Source: Piscicola geometra (lineage: Eukaryota > Annelida > Clitellata > Hirudinida > Piscicolidae). From it: a DNA stretch of 64,000 bases. The position numbers and the translations under genes were made by a program. The stretch's first letter is position 1, and every line of letters starts with the position of its first letter. Under the pieces are notes generated by a model, which was not told the DNA's origin, ran no database searches, and saw nothing but the letters and a program-made list of their open reading frames with translations. The stretch lies in the NCBI GenBank assembly GCA_943735955.1, contig OX030959.1, positions 591,225 through 655,224 on the forward strand. The letters are read 5' to 3'. Shown one piece after another: positions 21,644 through 48,300 of the stretch.

Positions 21644-22277
21644 GGCGTAAACTTTGGGGCTCTAACGCAAAGTTTAGGTCTTTATATGATTTTGAAACAG
21701 AGTAATTTATTAAATTTTTCAATAATTAAAAATAATTTCTATAATATTTAAATAAAAGATAAAATGACATTTAATGCTTCAAGAAAAATGAATATTTTGA
21801 ATATTTGGCGTCAATTTAAATTTGAATTTATTGTTTAGATGTGTCTATATCGCACACTTTGATGTGTTATGTAGCGAGAAACATCTATTATCCAAAGTTG
21901 TTAAATTATTTTATTTTACTGAATTAACTTATTACTTTTTTCAATAAAATAAATTTTAACCATTTATCCGTGTATACAATCAAAAATACCTGAAAGTTTA
22001 AATTGATAACTATAGCAACACTTTGATCAAAAAACTAAAATTAAAAATCCTAAAAGTACTTTCTTGAATACTTTTCAAAAAGGAAAATATAACATTTTGT
22101 TGAACTAGAAATAAAAAAGCCTAAAATACATGGAAGAAAGTAAAAAAAAGAATTATCCACTGAGCAAGGATAGAAAATTGCTGTAAGTTATAGCCTATAA
22201 CTACATTCCATTCAAACTCTAAAGTTTCTAAATTGCAAGCAATTTTAAAATGTAGTATGAATCTATAATAAAAGGTA
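21644..22277. other. AT-rich intergenic spacer
   Basis: Between the Gi alpha start and the Rab gene stop, both on the minus strand. I see no repeats, exons or recognisable sites. Confidence 0.5.
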
Positions 22278-24861
<2,584 letters not shown>

Positions 24862-27265
24862 CTTATTTGAATGAATGAAATTACAACTTATATAACTATT
24901 AAAAATTAAAGCTAATTAAATTAAATTATGATACTTATTTACAAAATCAATAAAAAGAAACCAAGATTTCAGTCGCTCTAACACTAAAAGCACTACAAAT
25001 ACTTCAGAAATATTATAAAACAGGAAAGAACTTTAAACTTTGAACTGTTTCTGGGCTCCGTCAGTTTAGAAAAAAATAAAACAAATAAAAATCTTTGAAG
25101 AAAATGATTCGTGATTTGAGTTGTGCACGTTTGTGTAATGGCACTCTTTAGCAGGGAACTCCTAATGATTCGTTTTAATAATTTATATTTTTACTTGATT
25201 CTACATCAAATGAAGCATATTCATTCGAGTAATACCAATAGTATAACTTACCATTTTTTTTAAATTGACATAAAACTGCTTTCGTATCAGCGTTTCGAGA
25301 TAGTGTCTAGTTATTTACGACTGTATGCCGAAATAAAAACTATTATCGAGATGAATGGAGTTTATTTTCAGAAGCACATGCAATGGCGAATCCAAAAATG
25401 ATGGTTACTTAAAACGTCGTATTTAATGCTTTTTGGGATAACAAATCAAATATTTTGTTTTATATAAGTATTATTAAAGTCACAATTAATTAAATAAATA
25501 TTCACTAAAAAATGATTTGAAGATAACGTAAAGTACCAAACTCTTTAAACATTTAAAAATAAATATTTTTAATGTCCGAAATTAAAGGTATCAACGCATC
25601 AAATTATTTTTTGCCACTATAGACATTCAAGTTTTAAATAAACATTCAAACAAGTTGTGTTTCAAATAAAAGCTCAAAACATGTTTTTTCGAAAAATATT
25701 TAAAAATTATAGATTTTTCTATTTTACGGTAGTAAAACTAATAGTCAAAAATAAATTTTTATACACTAGTGTTTTAATATAGTGATTTAATTGTTTATCA
25801 TCGGTTGTTATTGGCGTGGTTCAAAAGTTTGATAATTTGAAAAATAACAACTTGGAGCTCTGCTGCTTGCCGACTGGAGGGCTGTGAAGGCAGGAGTTAA
25901 TAGGCTGAATAAGAAGAAAAAGATTATGTAAGGTGTATGAAAAAAATTTATTAATTAAGAATAAATATTATTAAAATAAGTAAAAAAGAGTAATTAAGAA
26001 TAAATATTATTAAAATAAGTACAAATGAGTAATTTGTATAACAAAAGTAATAAGTGCAGAAAGCATTAGAATGTTAAACATTAAAAAAAGTTGTTTGTAG
26101 CGCGGTTCGTCGAAAGAGTGAATAAAACGCTTGAAAACGAATGAAAAATTGAAAACAAAACGAACAACATTATTGAGAAAAAAAAAATTCCTGAGTGGCT
26201 AACAAGGAGTGATGAAGAGTGAACGAAGCAAGTTTATCATGCAAAACATGCATCAAGGGGATAAAGGGATAAAATTGTTATATAAGTAGAATGTGAAAAC
26301 TTGGGAAATTTAAAAATTTTAAATGAAATTTTCAAAATCGACATTTCTTGAACCAATTTGTGGAAAGGTTGAACGGAGATTATTTGAAAAAGAAGGAAAA
26401 AACCATGAAATTCCAGAAGATCATCGTGAGAAAATTTACTAACAGCTGTAGCAGTTAAAAAATGTGAAAAAACAAAACTAAAAATTAGTTTTCACATTTT
26501 TTCAATCGATAAATAAATATATAAAACAATATCTTTTGAAAATTAATGTATAAATGATGGTTGCAAGATTCAAGCTTTAAATTTACAAATTAAAGAAATA
26601 AACAGCATAGTCTAAATGCACCTTACACAAAACTCTTTAAAACTCTTTATTAGGCAATCTCAGACTTATTATATTTTCACATACACCTATTTTGTTTACA
26701 AACATTTAAATGAATATTTTATAGTTTACATTGCTTTTCAGACATAAAAAATCTCATTTTTAAAGATATTTTTATTACTGTTACAACATTATTATTGTTG
26801 ATTTTGTTTTTATGTATGTTATTAACTCATCACTACTCGGCTTATGTTCATTTCTGATGCGTTTTTCATTTGTATTTTTCAACGCTTACTTGTCATTATT
26901 ATTTTTCTTTCTTTGAGTTGTTTTGAAGGTTTTTTTGCATTGCAAACTTTTCTTTCCAGCAATAACATCGTTGGCTGTGGGGTTGTTAGTGTTTGATGCT
27001 GGAAAAGTTGCTTTTGTGGTTTAACTTGAATTTTCATTCTACTTAGAAAACTGATAAGTACAAACTTTTATAATTAATTAATAAAGTTTTTTCCAAAAAA
27101 TAATTTTAAAAGAAAATGGATTATTAGCCTTAAATATAACGATTAAACATCAAAAAGATGAATTTCTTGAATTGAATGTTCATTTTAAACAATCATTCTC
27201 AAAATTTAAAATTTAAATGTTCTCTATTTCTCCTAATACAGCCACTAAACTAACTGCATCCCAGC
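24862..27265. other. AT-rich divergent intergenic region
   Basis: About 2.4 kb between the Rab start (minus) and the 27266 gene (plus). It is strongly AT-rich with a small tandem duplication near 25955-26030 (AGAATAAATATTATTAAAAT twice). I see no coding exon. A clear acceptor (CTCCTAATACAG) ends at 27240, 25 bp before the next start codon. Confidence 0.55.
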
Positions 27266-29480
27266 ATGACTTCCTCCAAAAGATTCAGCGTAAGTAAGAA
27301 AAAATTAATAAAATAACTTTATAAAGACTTAAAAACATTTTCTTACAATATCCGAAAACTTTGGATGATTTGGAGAAAATGTAACATCTCCACAGAGACA
27401 AGACCTCTCTTCGCCGTTGAGAGGACCCAGTCCAAACGACTTCAGCCATTTTGAGCGGAGAGAGGCGAGGAACAGCCGGTCGCCAAAGCTGGGCAGGATT
27501 TCAGTTTCGATCAGCAAACCTTCGTCTCCACAGCCAAGCCAGCGCAGCAGTGCCGTTCTCGACAACAGACGTTCCAGCAGCAGAACCTATTCGAGAGGAG
27601 CAGAAGCTCAAAAGGGGGGAGATCGCTTTCACAGTTTGGGAGGTTATGGAGGTTCTGAAGTGGATGACTTGAGAATGGAGCAAGTGAAGGGCAGTTTGAA
27701 GGGCGTCAGAAGTGACCTTGAGGCGCTCAAGGGCTACTATGGCGAGATGGAAAGACTCGAAAAGTTGAGAAGTAGTTCGGCAAGCTTTCATTCCTACAGA
27801 GGAGGTGATGCTTACAGACAGACTAATGAGATAAGCAGATTTGTTGTGCCTTTTGGTGATGTGGCTTACAAACAATCGAGAGTTGAAAGCACTCCAACTC
27901 GACTCGAAGCCATTCCCTACAAACCGCTACACGCCTCTTCGCAATCCCCCTACTACACAGCGAACACCTCGGCATTAAGACCTTCCAGCACCTCCACATT
28001 TCTGGCCAAGAAGTCCATCAGTGTCTTTCCAGACATTCACAGACACGAAACAAAAATTGAAAACGACTATCACGTCCACCAAGGCAACACCAAACACTAC
28101 ACGAGCAACTATGGCAACCTCTACAAAGGATTTTATCCGAAGCAAAGTTTTGAACCACTGGAAACATACACTCCTCTAGCGTACGAGCCAACCAAACTGG
28201 CGAGAAGCAGGTCAACCTTGCCTGAAGCCAAACCCCACCTCCCTCTCACCACCACCAACGTCTACTACAAGTCTTCAACGGTGGATGCTGGATCGGGTTA
28301 TAACTACCATCACCACACCCTTCCATCCAACCAATCCATGCACCTTTACACTCCCCACCCAACGAGGTCTCACTCTTCTCAAAGAATCTTCGACTTGAAC
28401 AAGCTGGACAGATCTTTGACGACGAAACTCTTGCCCTTTCAAAGTCAGCACTTTTCTCATTTACCTGAAACGGCTTCCCAGCACTACATCTCGTACACAC
28501 CTCATCTTTCAAGAAGGCCTTCGGTGGCCTACACAGCTCCTCACATGTCTGTCTACCAGGAAGACTCCTCCATCAAACACCGTGAGATCCTCTTGTCTCC
28601 AAAAGCTGAAGAATCCAAGGCAGTGAGCAGATACGACTACTCTTCGAGCTTCCTTCCACCTCGACGATCCTCTTCCTACCAAGCACCCTCTGCATACTCC
28701 TCCCCTGCCCCTGTGTATGACGAGGTCCAAGAATACAACTATCGCCGCAAAAAACCAACACAGCGAGCCAACATCTCCCACTACAACTACCTTCCCCCTA
28801 AACCACCACCAGCACCACGCTATGAAATACCCCAACCCTACCAACACCCGCACGTTTCCAGACACAGTGTAGCTCTGAGTTCTCTTTTCACAGATAAACA
28901 AGCTTATCTCAGGGACAACAGCAACCGACGTATTTACACAGTAGAAAGCATCACTGATCAGACCGAAGCAGACTACAAACCGAGCAGTTTCAAGAAAAAC
29001 ATATTCACGATCAACTACAACAAATCCACAACTCCACTCAAAAGTATTCACAACACATACACCACAACTCCTCTGCAAAGCAACTACAATGTTTTCCAGC
29101 CAAGCAAGCTTTCCCACCTGGAAAAAGACTTGTTGTTCAAAAAGTACGACCTCGGAAAGCCCTACACACACACCGAGGTGCACAAAGCAGTGGAGGCGAC
29201 AGTGGGAACAAAACTTGTGCATATCAAACCACGCAGGTACTCAGAGGTACACTCAAGCAGACACAGCAACACACACAGCGATACACACAACCTTTCTTCT
29301 CGCAACAAAATGATGTCGTATAGTTCTGGAAACAACTGGATCGATGTTTCTGGCCACTCTAGCGACAACAAAGAATACCACGATGGCCATTTTTTCGACT
29401 CGCGACCTTCGCAAAACGTCATCACCCCTCCGACCAGGGTAACCGCACCTCAGGTTTGTGCCTCCCCTGTTCCACTTTAA
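27266..29480 (+). CDS. unrecognised Tyr/Ser/His-rich protein
   Basis: Exon 1 27266-27289 encodes MTSSKRFS and ends in a strong donor (GTAAGTAAG). Exon 2 27396-29480 starts after CTCCACAG, in phase, and is open for 694 codons to TAA, giving 702 residues. The N-terminus is basic and Ser/Arg-rich (RGPSPNDFSHFERREARNSR). A short predicted coiled segment lies at ~90-125 (LRMEQVKGSLKGVRSDLEAL). The rest is rich in Tyr, Ser, His, Thr and Pro, with recurring SYTPHLSRRPS-like and HYTSNYGNLYK-like stretches but no strict repeat. Codon usage is varied, unlike simple-repeat frames nearby, so I regard it as a genuine gene. No signal peptide or membrane segment. Phosphorylated, cytoskeleton-associated or intrinsically disordered behaviour is plausible from composition only. 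A donor-like CAGGTTTGTG near 29453 leaves open an alternative, longer form. Confidence 0.75.
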
Positions 29481-31260
29481 ATTGACCTGAATCAATATTT
29501 AAAAAAAATTCAAATAAGTTATATAAACAGCAGTGAGTTAAAAGTCTGTGCGATATTTGAGACGATTAAATGACCTATTTCAATTACAAATTTCCAACTT
29601 TAGTCCCAAAAAAGATTCTTAGCTTCGCAAGAAAAAAAGCTAAACGTTGATATTTTATGCAGGCGTACATGAAGAAGAGAGACTGAAAAGGAATTATCGA
29701 ACCCACGAGCACCAGCCATCAGCTTTCCGCGCCCAAACTTCATTTCCGTGCTGTACCTGCTTCGGCGTTCACAGAATCGTAGTTTATTTATAGATTCATT
29801 GCGTATTTATAGACTTTCAGATTATTTATCAGTAGTAATTCTCTCAAGGCATTTCTAAAAATCCAAATCTTTTTACATTTTTTTACTTTTTAACTTTTTC
29901 TCAACTTGAATCTATGCTGTGGATGTAGTTATACAAAACGATTGTAAAAATCTTTCCAATAACATGGACTATGAATATCACAAAAATATTCTAGTATATT
30001 CCGTGCGGAGATAACAGAGTTTTGTTATTTAGCTTTTCTCCCATTCAAAGACCTGAATAATGAATGCTCGATAAGATTTCACTACAACTCTTTGTCTCTG
30101 CTTTCTGATAGTGTTATATAAATGTATTTGATCGATTGATAGACGAGGGCTTGTGAGTGATTGTTTCGAATCTCTTGATGTTTAAAAAAGAAAATAATTG
30201 GAAATGTTTTTCCTGTTTGTCAGATTAAAATAATCGATGATGAGTGGGCTACTAACAAAGATAGAAATATTGCATATTGGATGAATAATAGATATAAAAT
30301 CTATTAGTGGTTAATTTAGTCGAAAAAGTCTTAAAATTGAACAGAGAAAATGAGAAAAACATTAATTGAAAATATTAATAAAAAGATACTAGGTAATGTA
30401 GTAACTATGTAGTTATTACATTCCCTAAAAGATACTACTCGTAAAAACCCCAAATTGCTAACATCTAAAGCCAAGAAACTCATGTGACTGTTTATCTTAG
30501 AGTTTGATAAGTGTACGAGTTATTATTGATTAGAATTATCACGACCTTTAAACCACGGACGATTGAGAAGCATTGTTAAATTTTTTTGTGAATTTTTATT
30601 AATTAATTTATTATTGTTTTTAATGAATTAATCGATTGGCATTTGTTAATTATTATTTAAAATACCATTATAATGATTTTTTTCAACAGATATCTGTATA
30701 TAGCTATGTTGATGACATTTTGAGAAATGCGCACTTCAAAATTGTTTGAAGACAATTAAAAAAGTTGCGTTCAAGTCGCTTAAAAGGCTTGCAGGTCACT
30801 TCAAGAGGAGAAAACAACTTTGGTTGAGTTGTGAAAAATATGCATATAAAAATATATGCGTTCGAAGTATGCCATAAATTAGATATTTCATAAATAAATT
30901 TAAATAAATAAAAAAGTTGATAAATTATTAAATTTTCATAGAGTTCGACAATAAATTAACATTAATAATTAGATTAAGCTTATTATTGGACATTTTTCAA
31001 AATAGTACTTTCTTCCTTAAAAATTAAAAGTTTAAAAAACAGTATTGTTTTGTTTCTCAAAAGCTAAGTTTTTATTAAAAGAAACTCTTTAAAAGGTTAT
31101 AGATTTAAGAACAAAATTCTTTTTTATCAAAATGAAAGCGCAAGATTTAGGAGTTTTTAAAACGATTAAAGAACCTCTCCCTACACCACCACAGCCTCTC
31201 ACGACTCCTACACAATCTCTCACCAACTACACCACAACCACTCCCAACCACACCATAGCA
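29481..31260. other. AT-rich intergenic region upstream of XDH
   Basis: 3' flank of the preceding gene and 5' flank of XDH. A TATATAAATGTATTTGATCG stretch near 30115 resembles a decayed GATT-tailed element end. Nothing else supported. The last 130 bp are in frame with XDH from an ATG at 31132 and may be leader or an N-terminal extension. Confidence 0.5.
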
Positions 31261-42368
<11,108 letters not shown>

Positions 42369-42540
42369 CAGAAATATTGGAACTTTTTTGTTTCACTTCA
42401 ATTCCAAATAATTTGACTAACAATTTCTATAAAAACAAAACATTTAGTTTTTCTGAACTATTTCATTTGGTCAAAACCAATGAAAACTATCAATTTGATT
42501 TTTAACTGAACTTATTCATTAACTTGAGCGCTCTTGAATT

Positions 42541-42585
42541 TGAGGAAGAGCGCTATAGAAATATATTTGATTGATTGATTGAATT
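42541..42585 (+). repeat. GATT-tailed element end downstream of XDH
   Basis: AGAGCGCTATAGAAATATAT followed by TTGATTGATTGATTGA. It is another copy of the shared element end, 3' of XDH and just before the LINE fragment. Confidence 0.6.
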
Positions 42586-43495
42586 TGACTTTTAAATAAT
42601 ATAGCTTCAAGCATTTACAAATAGTCATAATAGGGTTACGTGCACAAGTGGAGTTAGACAGGGTTGTCCTTTATCTCCAATCCTCTTCAATTTATACAGT
42701 AGGGATGTGGCAGCGGTCCTGGATAACCATCGAGCCGGGGTAGTGATGAAAGTACACAATCAAATGGGTAGGGAAGATAGTAGGAAAGAGTGGAGGTTTG
42801 GAGGAATGCTTTATGCTGACGACATCATAGTGACGGCGAGAAATGAAAATAATATGAAGATAGTGTTAGAGGATGTACTGAAGGTGTTAGAGGAATATGG
42901 AATGAAACTGAATGAAGAGAAATCTAAAGTTGTGGAACTGGTTGGTAATACAGGTATGTAAGGATGTCAAGAATGGGTAATTAGAGGTAGGACCATAAGA
43001 AAATGTGATGAGGTAAGGTATTTAGGATTAAAGCTTAAAGGGGGAAAAAAGGGGGGGATTTATCAATTTGGTGAAATGATGAGAAACGTTGGAAGCCTAA
43101 CCGGCATGGTAAAATATGGAGCAAAAAGATCGGGAAGTCGTTTTATCATGGGCAGGGAGGCATGGAAAAGCTTGGTTGTAGGAAAGATAATGTATGGGGT
43201 TGCAGCAGTTGGTTGGTCAGCTAAGGAGAGAAAGAAGTTAGAGGTTTTGCAGACTAAGTTTGGGAGATGGATATGGGGGGTAGAGACTAGTGTAAGAAAT
43301 GTCGTAGTACATGGTGAAACAGCCTGGAGTACATTCTGGGAAAGAGAGGCTAAGGTCATGGCAGACTTTGTGATTAGGACATTAGAGAGGAAAGATATAG
43401 TAGGAAGAGTAGGTAGAGCATGTGTAAAAGATATAGGTAAGAAATCTAAATGGTGGAGAGATGTAGCCAACTTATGAAAAAAATTGGATGTGGAG

Positions 43496-45083
43496 TAGAG
43501 GTCGGACATGGACGATTTTTCATTCCCGGTCCCGTCCCGTTCCCGAAATTTGTTTTCCCGTCCCGTCCCGTTCCCGATGGGACATCAGAATTTTGATTCC
43601 CGTCCCGTCCCGTCCCGTTCCCGAAATTTTTTTTCCCGTCCCGTCCCGTTCCCGATGGGACATCAGAATTTTGATTCCCGTCCCGTCCCGTTCCCGAAAT
43701 TTTTTTTCCCGTCCCGACCCGTTCCCGAAAGCTTTTTGTTTTTTTATTCATTTTCGCTGCCGTTTATACTGGTCCCAAACTTGTTAGTTCTAAAATTTCT
43801 TAAAATTTATTATTTGAAAGTCAGAGAATATTTCTTTTAATGAAATAAAAAAACACGATTTAAGTTCAATATTTATTGAAAGGAAAGTATTGTTTTTGAG
43901 TTATTCAATCAAGTCTTTATTGCTTTTCACACGGGTTAAACCGTTAAGAGTTTCAACTTTCAAATGAGATGATTTTGGGTCTGAAGTTAAACGACCACAT
44001 ATTGAAAAATTCTGTCACAGCGAATATAACATGCAGATACACTAAACAAAATTTTTGCTACTTCTTGTACTATTTTAAAATTGCTCATTTTACTCCAATA
44101 AAATAAAACATCTTTATAATTTTCAATTTTTTTTGGGACGTAATTGTGAATATTTGTTCAATTCATCCTCTTCTGAATTTTTTTCTTTGTTCATTATTAC
44201 TAATTCTTCAATAATGTTAGAAATATGTTTTTTTAACAACATTCTTATTCTCTACAACTGCAAATATAAAATCATTCGTATAATTTGATAGTATAATAAT
44301 TTTATTATAATTTTTACATTATACAAACAAACATAATAGGTCTAAATAACCATCATTTGTTTTTTTTCTCAAAGGCACTGCAGCTTGGTCTGGCTGTAAA
44401 AAATAGAATTAAATTTTTTCTAATGAAAGTCTTGGTATTTATTTCTCTTCTATCCCAAACTTTTTTCCTATTATTCTTTCATACTGGGGATGCAACAGAC
44501 ATGCTGTCATACGAATAAGATCAATGGCATCTTTTCTTTTGTCGAAATGATCAACTGAGCAATCATTTGGAAATTAATCATTCAAATTCAAAGTATTAAT
44601 TTATAAAATTAAAATAATATAACTGACCATTTTGATTTCATCTGAAAAGTTTTCATCATCACCCATTTGTTCTAATCTCCCTAATCTTTGGACTCATCAT
44701 AACAACTTAAAATGTAGTGTTGGAGGTTTTGATATTGGCAATGGTGGCTTCGTTATACTTTTCCATTGCATTTAATACTTATTTTAAGTACGGAGTATCG
44801 ATGAAATAAAGATTTCCATACTTAGAAGTTTGCTGAAAAATCATTGTTAAAGAATCCAATCCCAATAACTGTTATTCCCGTTTTTCCCGTTCCCGATTTA
44901 AAAGTTGATTCCCGTTCCCGTCTTTTCCCGTTCCCGATTTGAATGTTGATTCCCGTTCCCGTTCCCGTCCCGAAAACCTAATCCCGGTTCCCGACTTTTC
45001 CCGTCCCGAAATTAATTTTCATTACCGTTCCCGCGAGAGTCCCGCGGGTACCCGGTCAGATCGGGTACCCGGTCCGACCTCTA
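43496..45083. mobile_element. 1,588-bp non-autonomous hAT-like DNA transposon nested in the LINE
   Basis: Terminal inverted repeats TAGAGGTCGGAC (43496-43507) and GTCCGACCTCTA (45072-45083) are perfect over 12 bp. They are flanked by an identical 8-bp target duplication, ATGTGGAG, at 43488-43495 and 45084-45091. Eight-bp duplications with short TIRs are characteristic of the hAT superfamily. Both ends carry subterminal TTCCCGTCCCG tandem repeats. The interior is AT-rich with no intact frame. A minus-strand stretch near 44450-44525 reads RMTACLLHPQYERIIGKKFG, which resembles the LDPRYK region of hAT transposases but is degenerate. Confidence 0.93.
43520..43735. repeat. subterminal TTCCCGTCCCG repeats, left end of hAT element
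   Basis: Tandem CCCGTCCCGTTCCCGA units with two ~70-bp higher-order copies (GATGGGACATCAGAATTTTG recurs at ~43577 and ~43654). Such subterminal arrays are often transposase binding regions in hAT elements. Confidence 0.85.
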
Positions 45084-45837
45084 ATGTGGAGGTTATGAGC
45101 AGAATGGTACGTGGAGGAAAAGGCGCACGAGCAAGAGTTTTTATGATGGGCGTTTCAGAAAGAGAGGTTGGAGGGATGGGGGAAAGGGAGCTGGTGAAGA
45201 GGATCCAACAAAAGGGAAGGGAGGAATGGGGGAATAAGATACAGGAAAGTGAAAGATTGAGAAGATACCGTGAGGAGAAGTCAGAAAGCAGAAAGTTGGA
45301 AAAATATGTAGATGGTTCAGATGGACCGAAAGTTAGGATGATGTGTAGGGGGGATAGCTTGACGGTAAGGAATAATTAAATTGTGCGCTGGAAGTATGAG
45401 AAGGAGGATAGGAAGTGTGTTTTTGGGGAGGAAGAGAATGAGAGGCACGTTTTGCTGGAGTGTGGGTTGTATGAAGAGTGGAGAGAAGAATGGCTGACGG
45501 TTTGGAGAAGGGAGCGTGGAAAACAGGACCCGATGGAAGGGGTCCTTGGTTACCAGGAGGAGGATCAGAGGATGGAAGAAGTGGTGCTGAGAAGTGTGGG
45601 AGCAATCTGGAGACAGAGGGAGAGGAGAGAAAGGGGGAGATGAAGAAAAAGATTTAAAGTGTCGAGACAAAGGCACTATAAAGACTACTACTATAAACTA
45701 TATACATATACATATTGTAATATGACTATGTATATATGGCTTCAAAAACATAGTTATTTTTATTATTAGAAGTTACTTTTAGTTTTAATTTGGCATTTAA
45801 ATTATCATAAAGCCATTCTTCAAAAGTCTTGAATGCC

Positions 45838-48210
45838 ATGTCGATTGAAGGTGTTTGTTTTTGTATAGTTAATTAAAATTAATTACATTTTGAACTTTAC
45901 AAATTTTAAAGTCTCAATAATTCATGAATATTTCAGAAGTAATCCCCGACCAAGCAAATGCCGGATGGAACTGTGTCTTTTCCAATCTGAACAATTCCTA
46001 TCTCGATCCAGCTGGAGTGCCTAAGCTGGAAATCATCAAAGCTTACAAAATTTGCAATCCTATTTTGGAAGATTCTTATAGAAGTTATTATGAACAATAA
46101 TAAGCCTATTATCAACGACCTTTCTAAGACGAATAAGCGAAGTTTCTGTATCAATTTAATTTATTATAAACCCATATAGTTAATTGAATTACTAATATTC
46201 TATTAATAAATATAATAACCAGACAAAGTTAATGAGTTTGTGGCAAGTGGTTGCAAGGATTCAGAGCTGGAGACAAAGATTGGATTCTTTGTGGAAAACG
46301 ACTGCAAGGAAATCTCTGAGTTTGTACAGAATGGAATTTCCACCAGAGACTCCGACAACAACACCATTGGCTACAACTGCATGGGTGTGTATCTGTGCAA
46401 GTATTTGGATGTGTGTCTCAAGCACGCCCTTGCCAAGATGGCGTCTGTTGACCACTACAAGATCATCGTGTGCCAGGTGGTGAACAGTTCAATTATGTAG
46501 TGTTTTAATATGTTTCTCCAGTGTATGTCATAAGCTGGTGAGATATTTATAAGGCATGTCTCAACCAATCAAATTCCTCCTACATCTTCACCACTGCACT
46601 CATCCCATCCACTGCACTACCCACCCTCACCAGTACGTCACAGGCAAGACGACCACAGCAATTCCCAGGGCTGCTGTGATGGGCGACTTCATTGAACCAA
46701 CCATCAACTTCACCTCACACATCTCCACCCTCCTGCCCTCCCCCAAGGACTCTATCCAAACGCAGTTTGACCGCTCTCAGGTTGTCTTCAAAGTGTTCAG
46801 CATAGGATTTATTTTTATTTTTGTTTATTTATCAATGCTACTTCTAAACCTCTGAATAATTCATTTGTTCTCACTTTGTTTGTTGTTCCTTCAGTGAGCT
46901 GGCTGTCATGAACGATCATTTATTGTTACTCATCAGTTTCTTTTCACCATCCATCCAACCATCCATCCAACCATCCATCCATCCATCCATCCATCCATCC
47001 ATCCATCCAACTCCTGCACAGGTCTACCTATATGAACTGGACGATCAGAACTGCGCCACTTCCACACCACGGCACGTCATGCCCCTCTGGGTGGTGGTGT
47101 ACGGGGGCGTCGGAACAGGTGGGAAGGCAGTGCGAGGTGGAGAGTTGCTGGTGACTTCTAGTTCCACCGGAGTACCAACCAAGATTGACACTGACCTCAG
47201 AAGAAGCGTCACTGACAACATCAAAAGCATGGGGGAGGCCAATCCCAGCCCAAGTGGCGCAGTGGCTGCCAGGGTGGAAGCCCAGATGGCGAGGATTGTC
47301 AGCAAGGAGACCTCATGCAACGAGCGACTGCAGAGAGTGATTGACCAGATCAACTCCAGGGGGGCGCCTCAACAACCCTCCAGACTGCAACAAGCCATCG
47401 ACAACATCAACAATAAGGTTTTGTGTTGTTGTTTTGTGACTTTGTTGCTGCCTTGTTTTCTTAGGGTCTTCAAAAATGTTGTATTGGATTTCAATCAACA
47501 GAAATAATGTTGCAATTTATATTTTTATTCTTTTTCAAAGTAAATTATCATCATCACCAACCCAGGGTCAGGCACATAATGGCCCTTATTACGACATCGA
47601 TGACGTCACAGGTGACTACGAAGGCACTCGTCTCGGCAGCCTCAACGCCTCCTCCCAACACATCAGCACTTCGCAACTGGGCAGTCTGTCCACCCATCTG
47701 ACTAATTCGCATTTCGCCAACCCCCACCTCTCATCGCATCATCATCTCTCTTCCGAAACCCTCCTTCCCTCCATCAATCTCATCTCCAACCTCAACGAAC
47801 CTCTCTACTACTGCTCCGACACCAACAACATCTTTGACGTCAACTCCATCCTAGCGCTTGCCAACCACCCCAACCTCACCCTTGCCAACCACTCCAACAT
47901 CACCACCCTCCTTCCCATGCACCATCAGCAACAGGCAGAATTCAATCCGTCGTCATCGTCGCAACAACAACAACAACACGACTACTACCCTCTCAACTAC
48001 TTCAGCCACTCTGCTAAACACCTCCAACAACAACAACAACACCTTCAACAACAACAACCACAACATCAACACCAGGAGATCATGTTTGCGTCATCGTCGT
48101 CGTCATTGTTGACATCGTCATCGGCATCATCGTCATCACTCCACAAAAAGAGAGGGAATGTTGATTCGGTTTATCATCCTCTTTTTGATAAGAAAGTCCG
48201 TATAATGTAA
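45838..48210 (+). CDS. DUF3715 (TASOR/TEX15-type) protein
   Basis: Exons: 45838-45850, 45937-46083, 46223-46476, 46634-46780, 47022-47417, 47566-48210; 533 residues, phases close. Start MSIEEVIPDQ is joined in phase to exon 2. Residues ~15-225 match the pseudo-PARP domain DUF3715 of TASOR and TEX15. Features include [67 protein letters not shown], and [27 protein letters not shown], in the family's order. In vertebrates TASOR scaffolds the HUSH silencing complex and TEX15 acts in germ-line piRNA silencing; whether this protein does either is unknown. The C-terminal half is disordered, with repeated HLS/NHPN stretches and poly-Gln (~470-500), ending [13 protein letters not shown]. It lacks the long C-terminal domains of TASOR. 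It begins just 190 bp after the LINE. Confidence 0.8.
46946..47009. repeat. CCAT microsatellite upstream of exon 5 of the DUF3715 gene
   Basis: ATCCATCCATCCATCC units lie just before the CTCCTGCACAG acceptor at 47021. Confidence 0.9.
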
Positions 48211-48300
48211 TCCTTATCTTCATCAGCAGCAGGATGATTTTCATCATCATTATTATCACAACTGGAAGCATCACTATCATCTTATCATAAGAATGTTATA

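Larger units (their letters stand above)
42640..45650 (+). mobile_element. decayed LINE (non-LTR) retrotransposon, reverse transcriptase and C-terminal part
   Basis: Reading from ~42640, the peptide has GVRQGCPLSPILFNLYSRDV, the catalytic YADDIIV motif, and a KLNEEKSKVVEL helix, all typical of LINE reverse transcriptases. After a stop near 42960 the frame resumes with VRYLGLKLKGG and a long thumb/C-terminal region to ~43476. It continues past the hAT insertion at 45092 and ends with KCVFGEEENERHVLLECGLY, a C-terminal Cys/His segment seen in several LINE clades, then a stop near 45643. Premature stops and frame changes show it is dead. The 5' half (endonuclease) is absent. The clade cannot be named from this view. 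Confidence 0.85.

Noticed and set aside
44440..44530. hAT transposase gene inside the nested element
   Set aside because: Only a degenerate LHPQYERI-like scrap on the minus strand; surrounding frames are full of stops.
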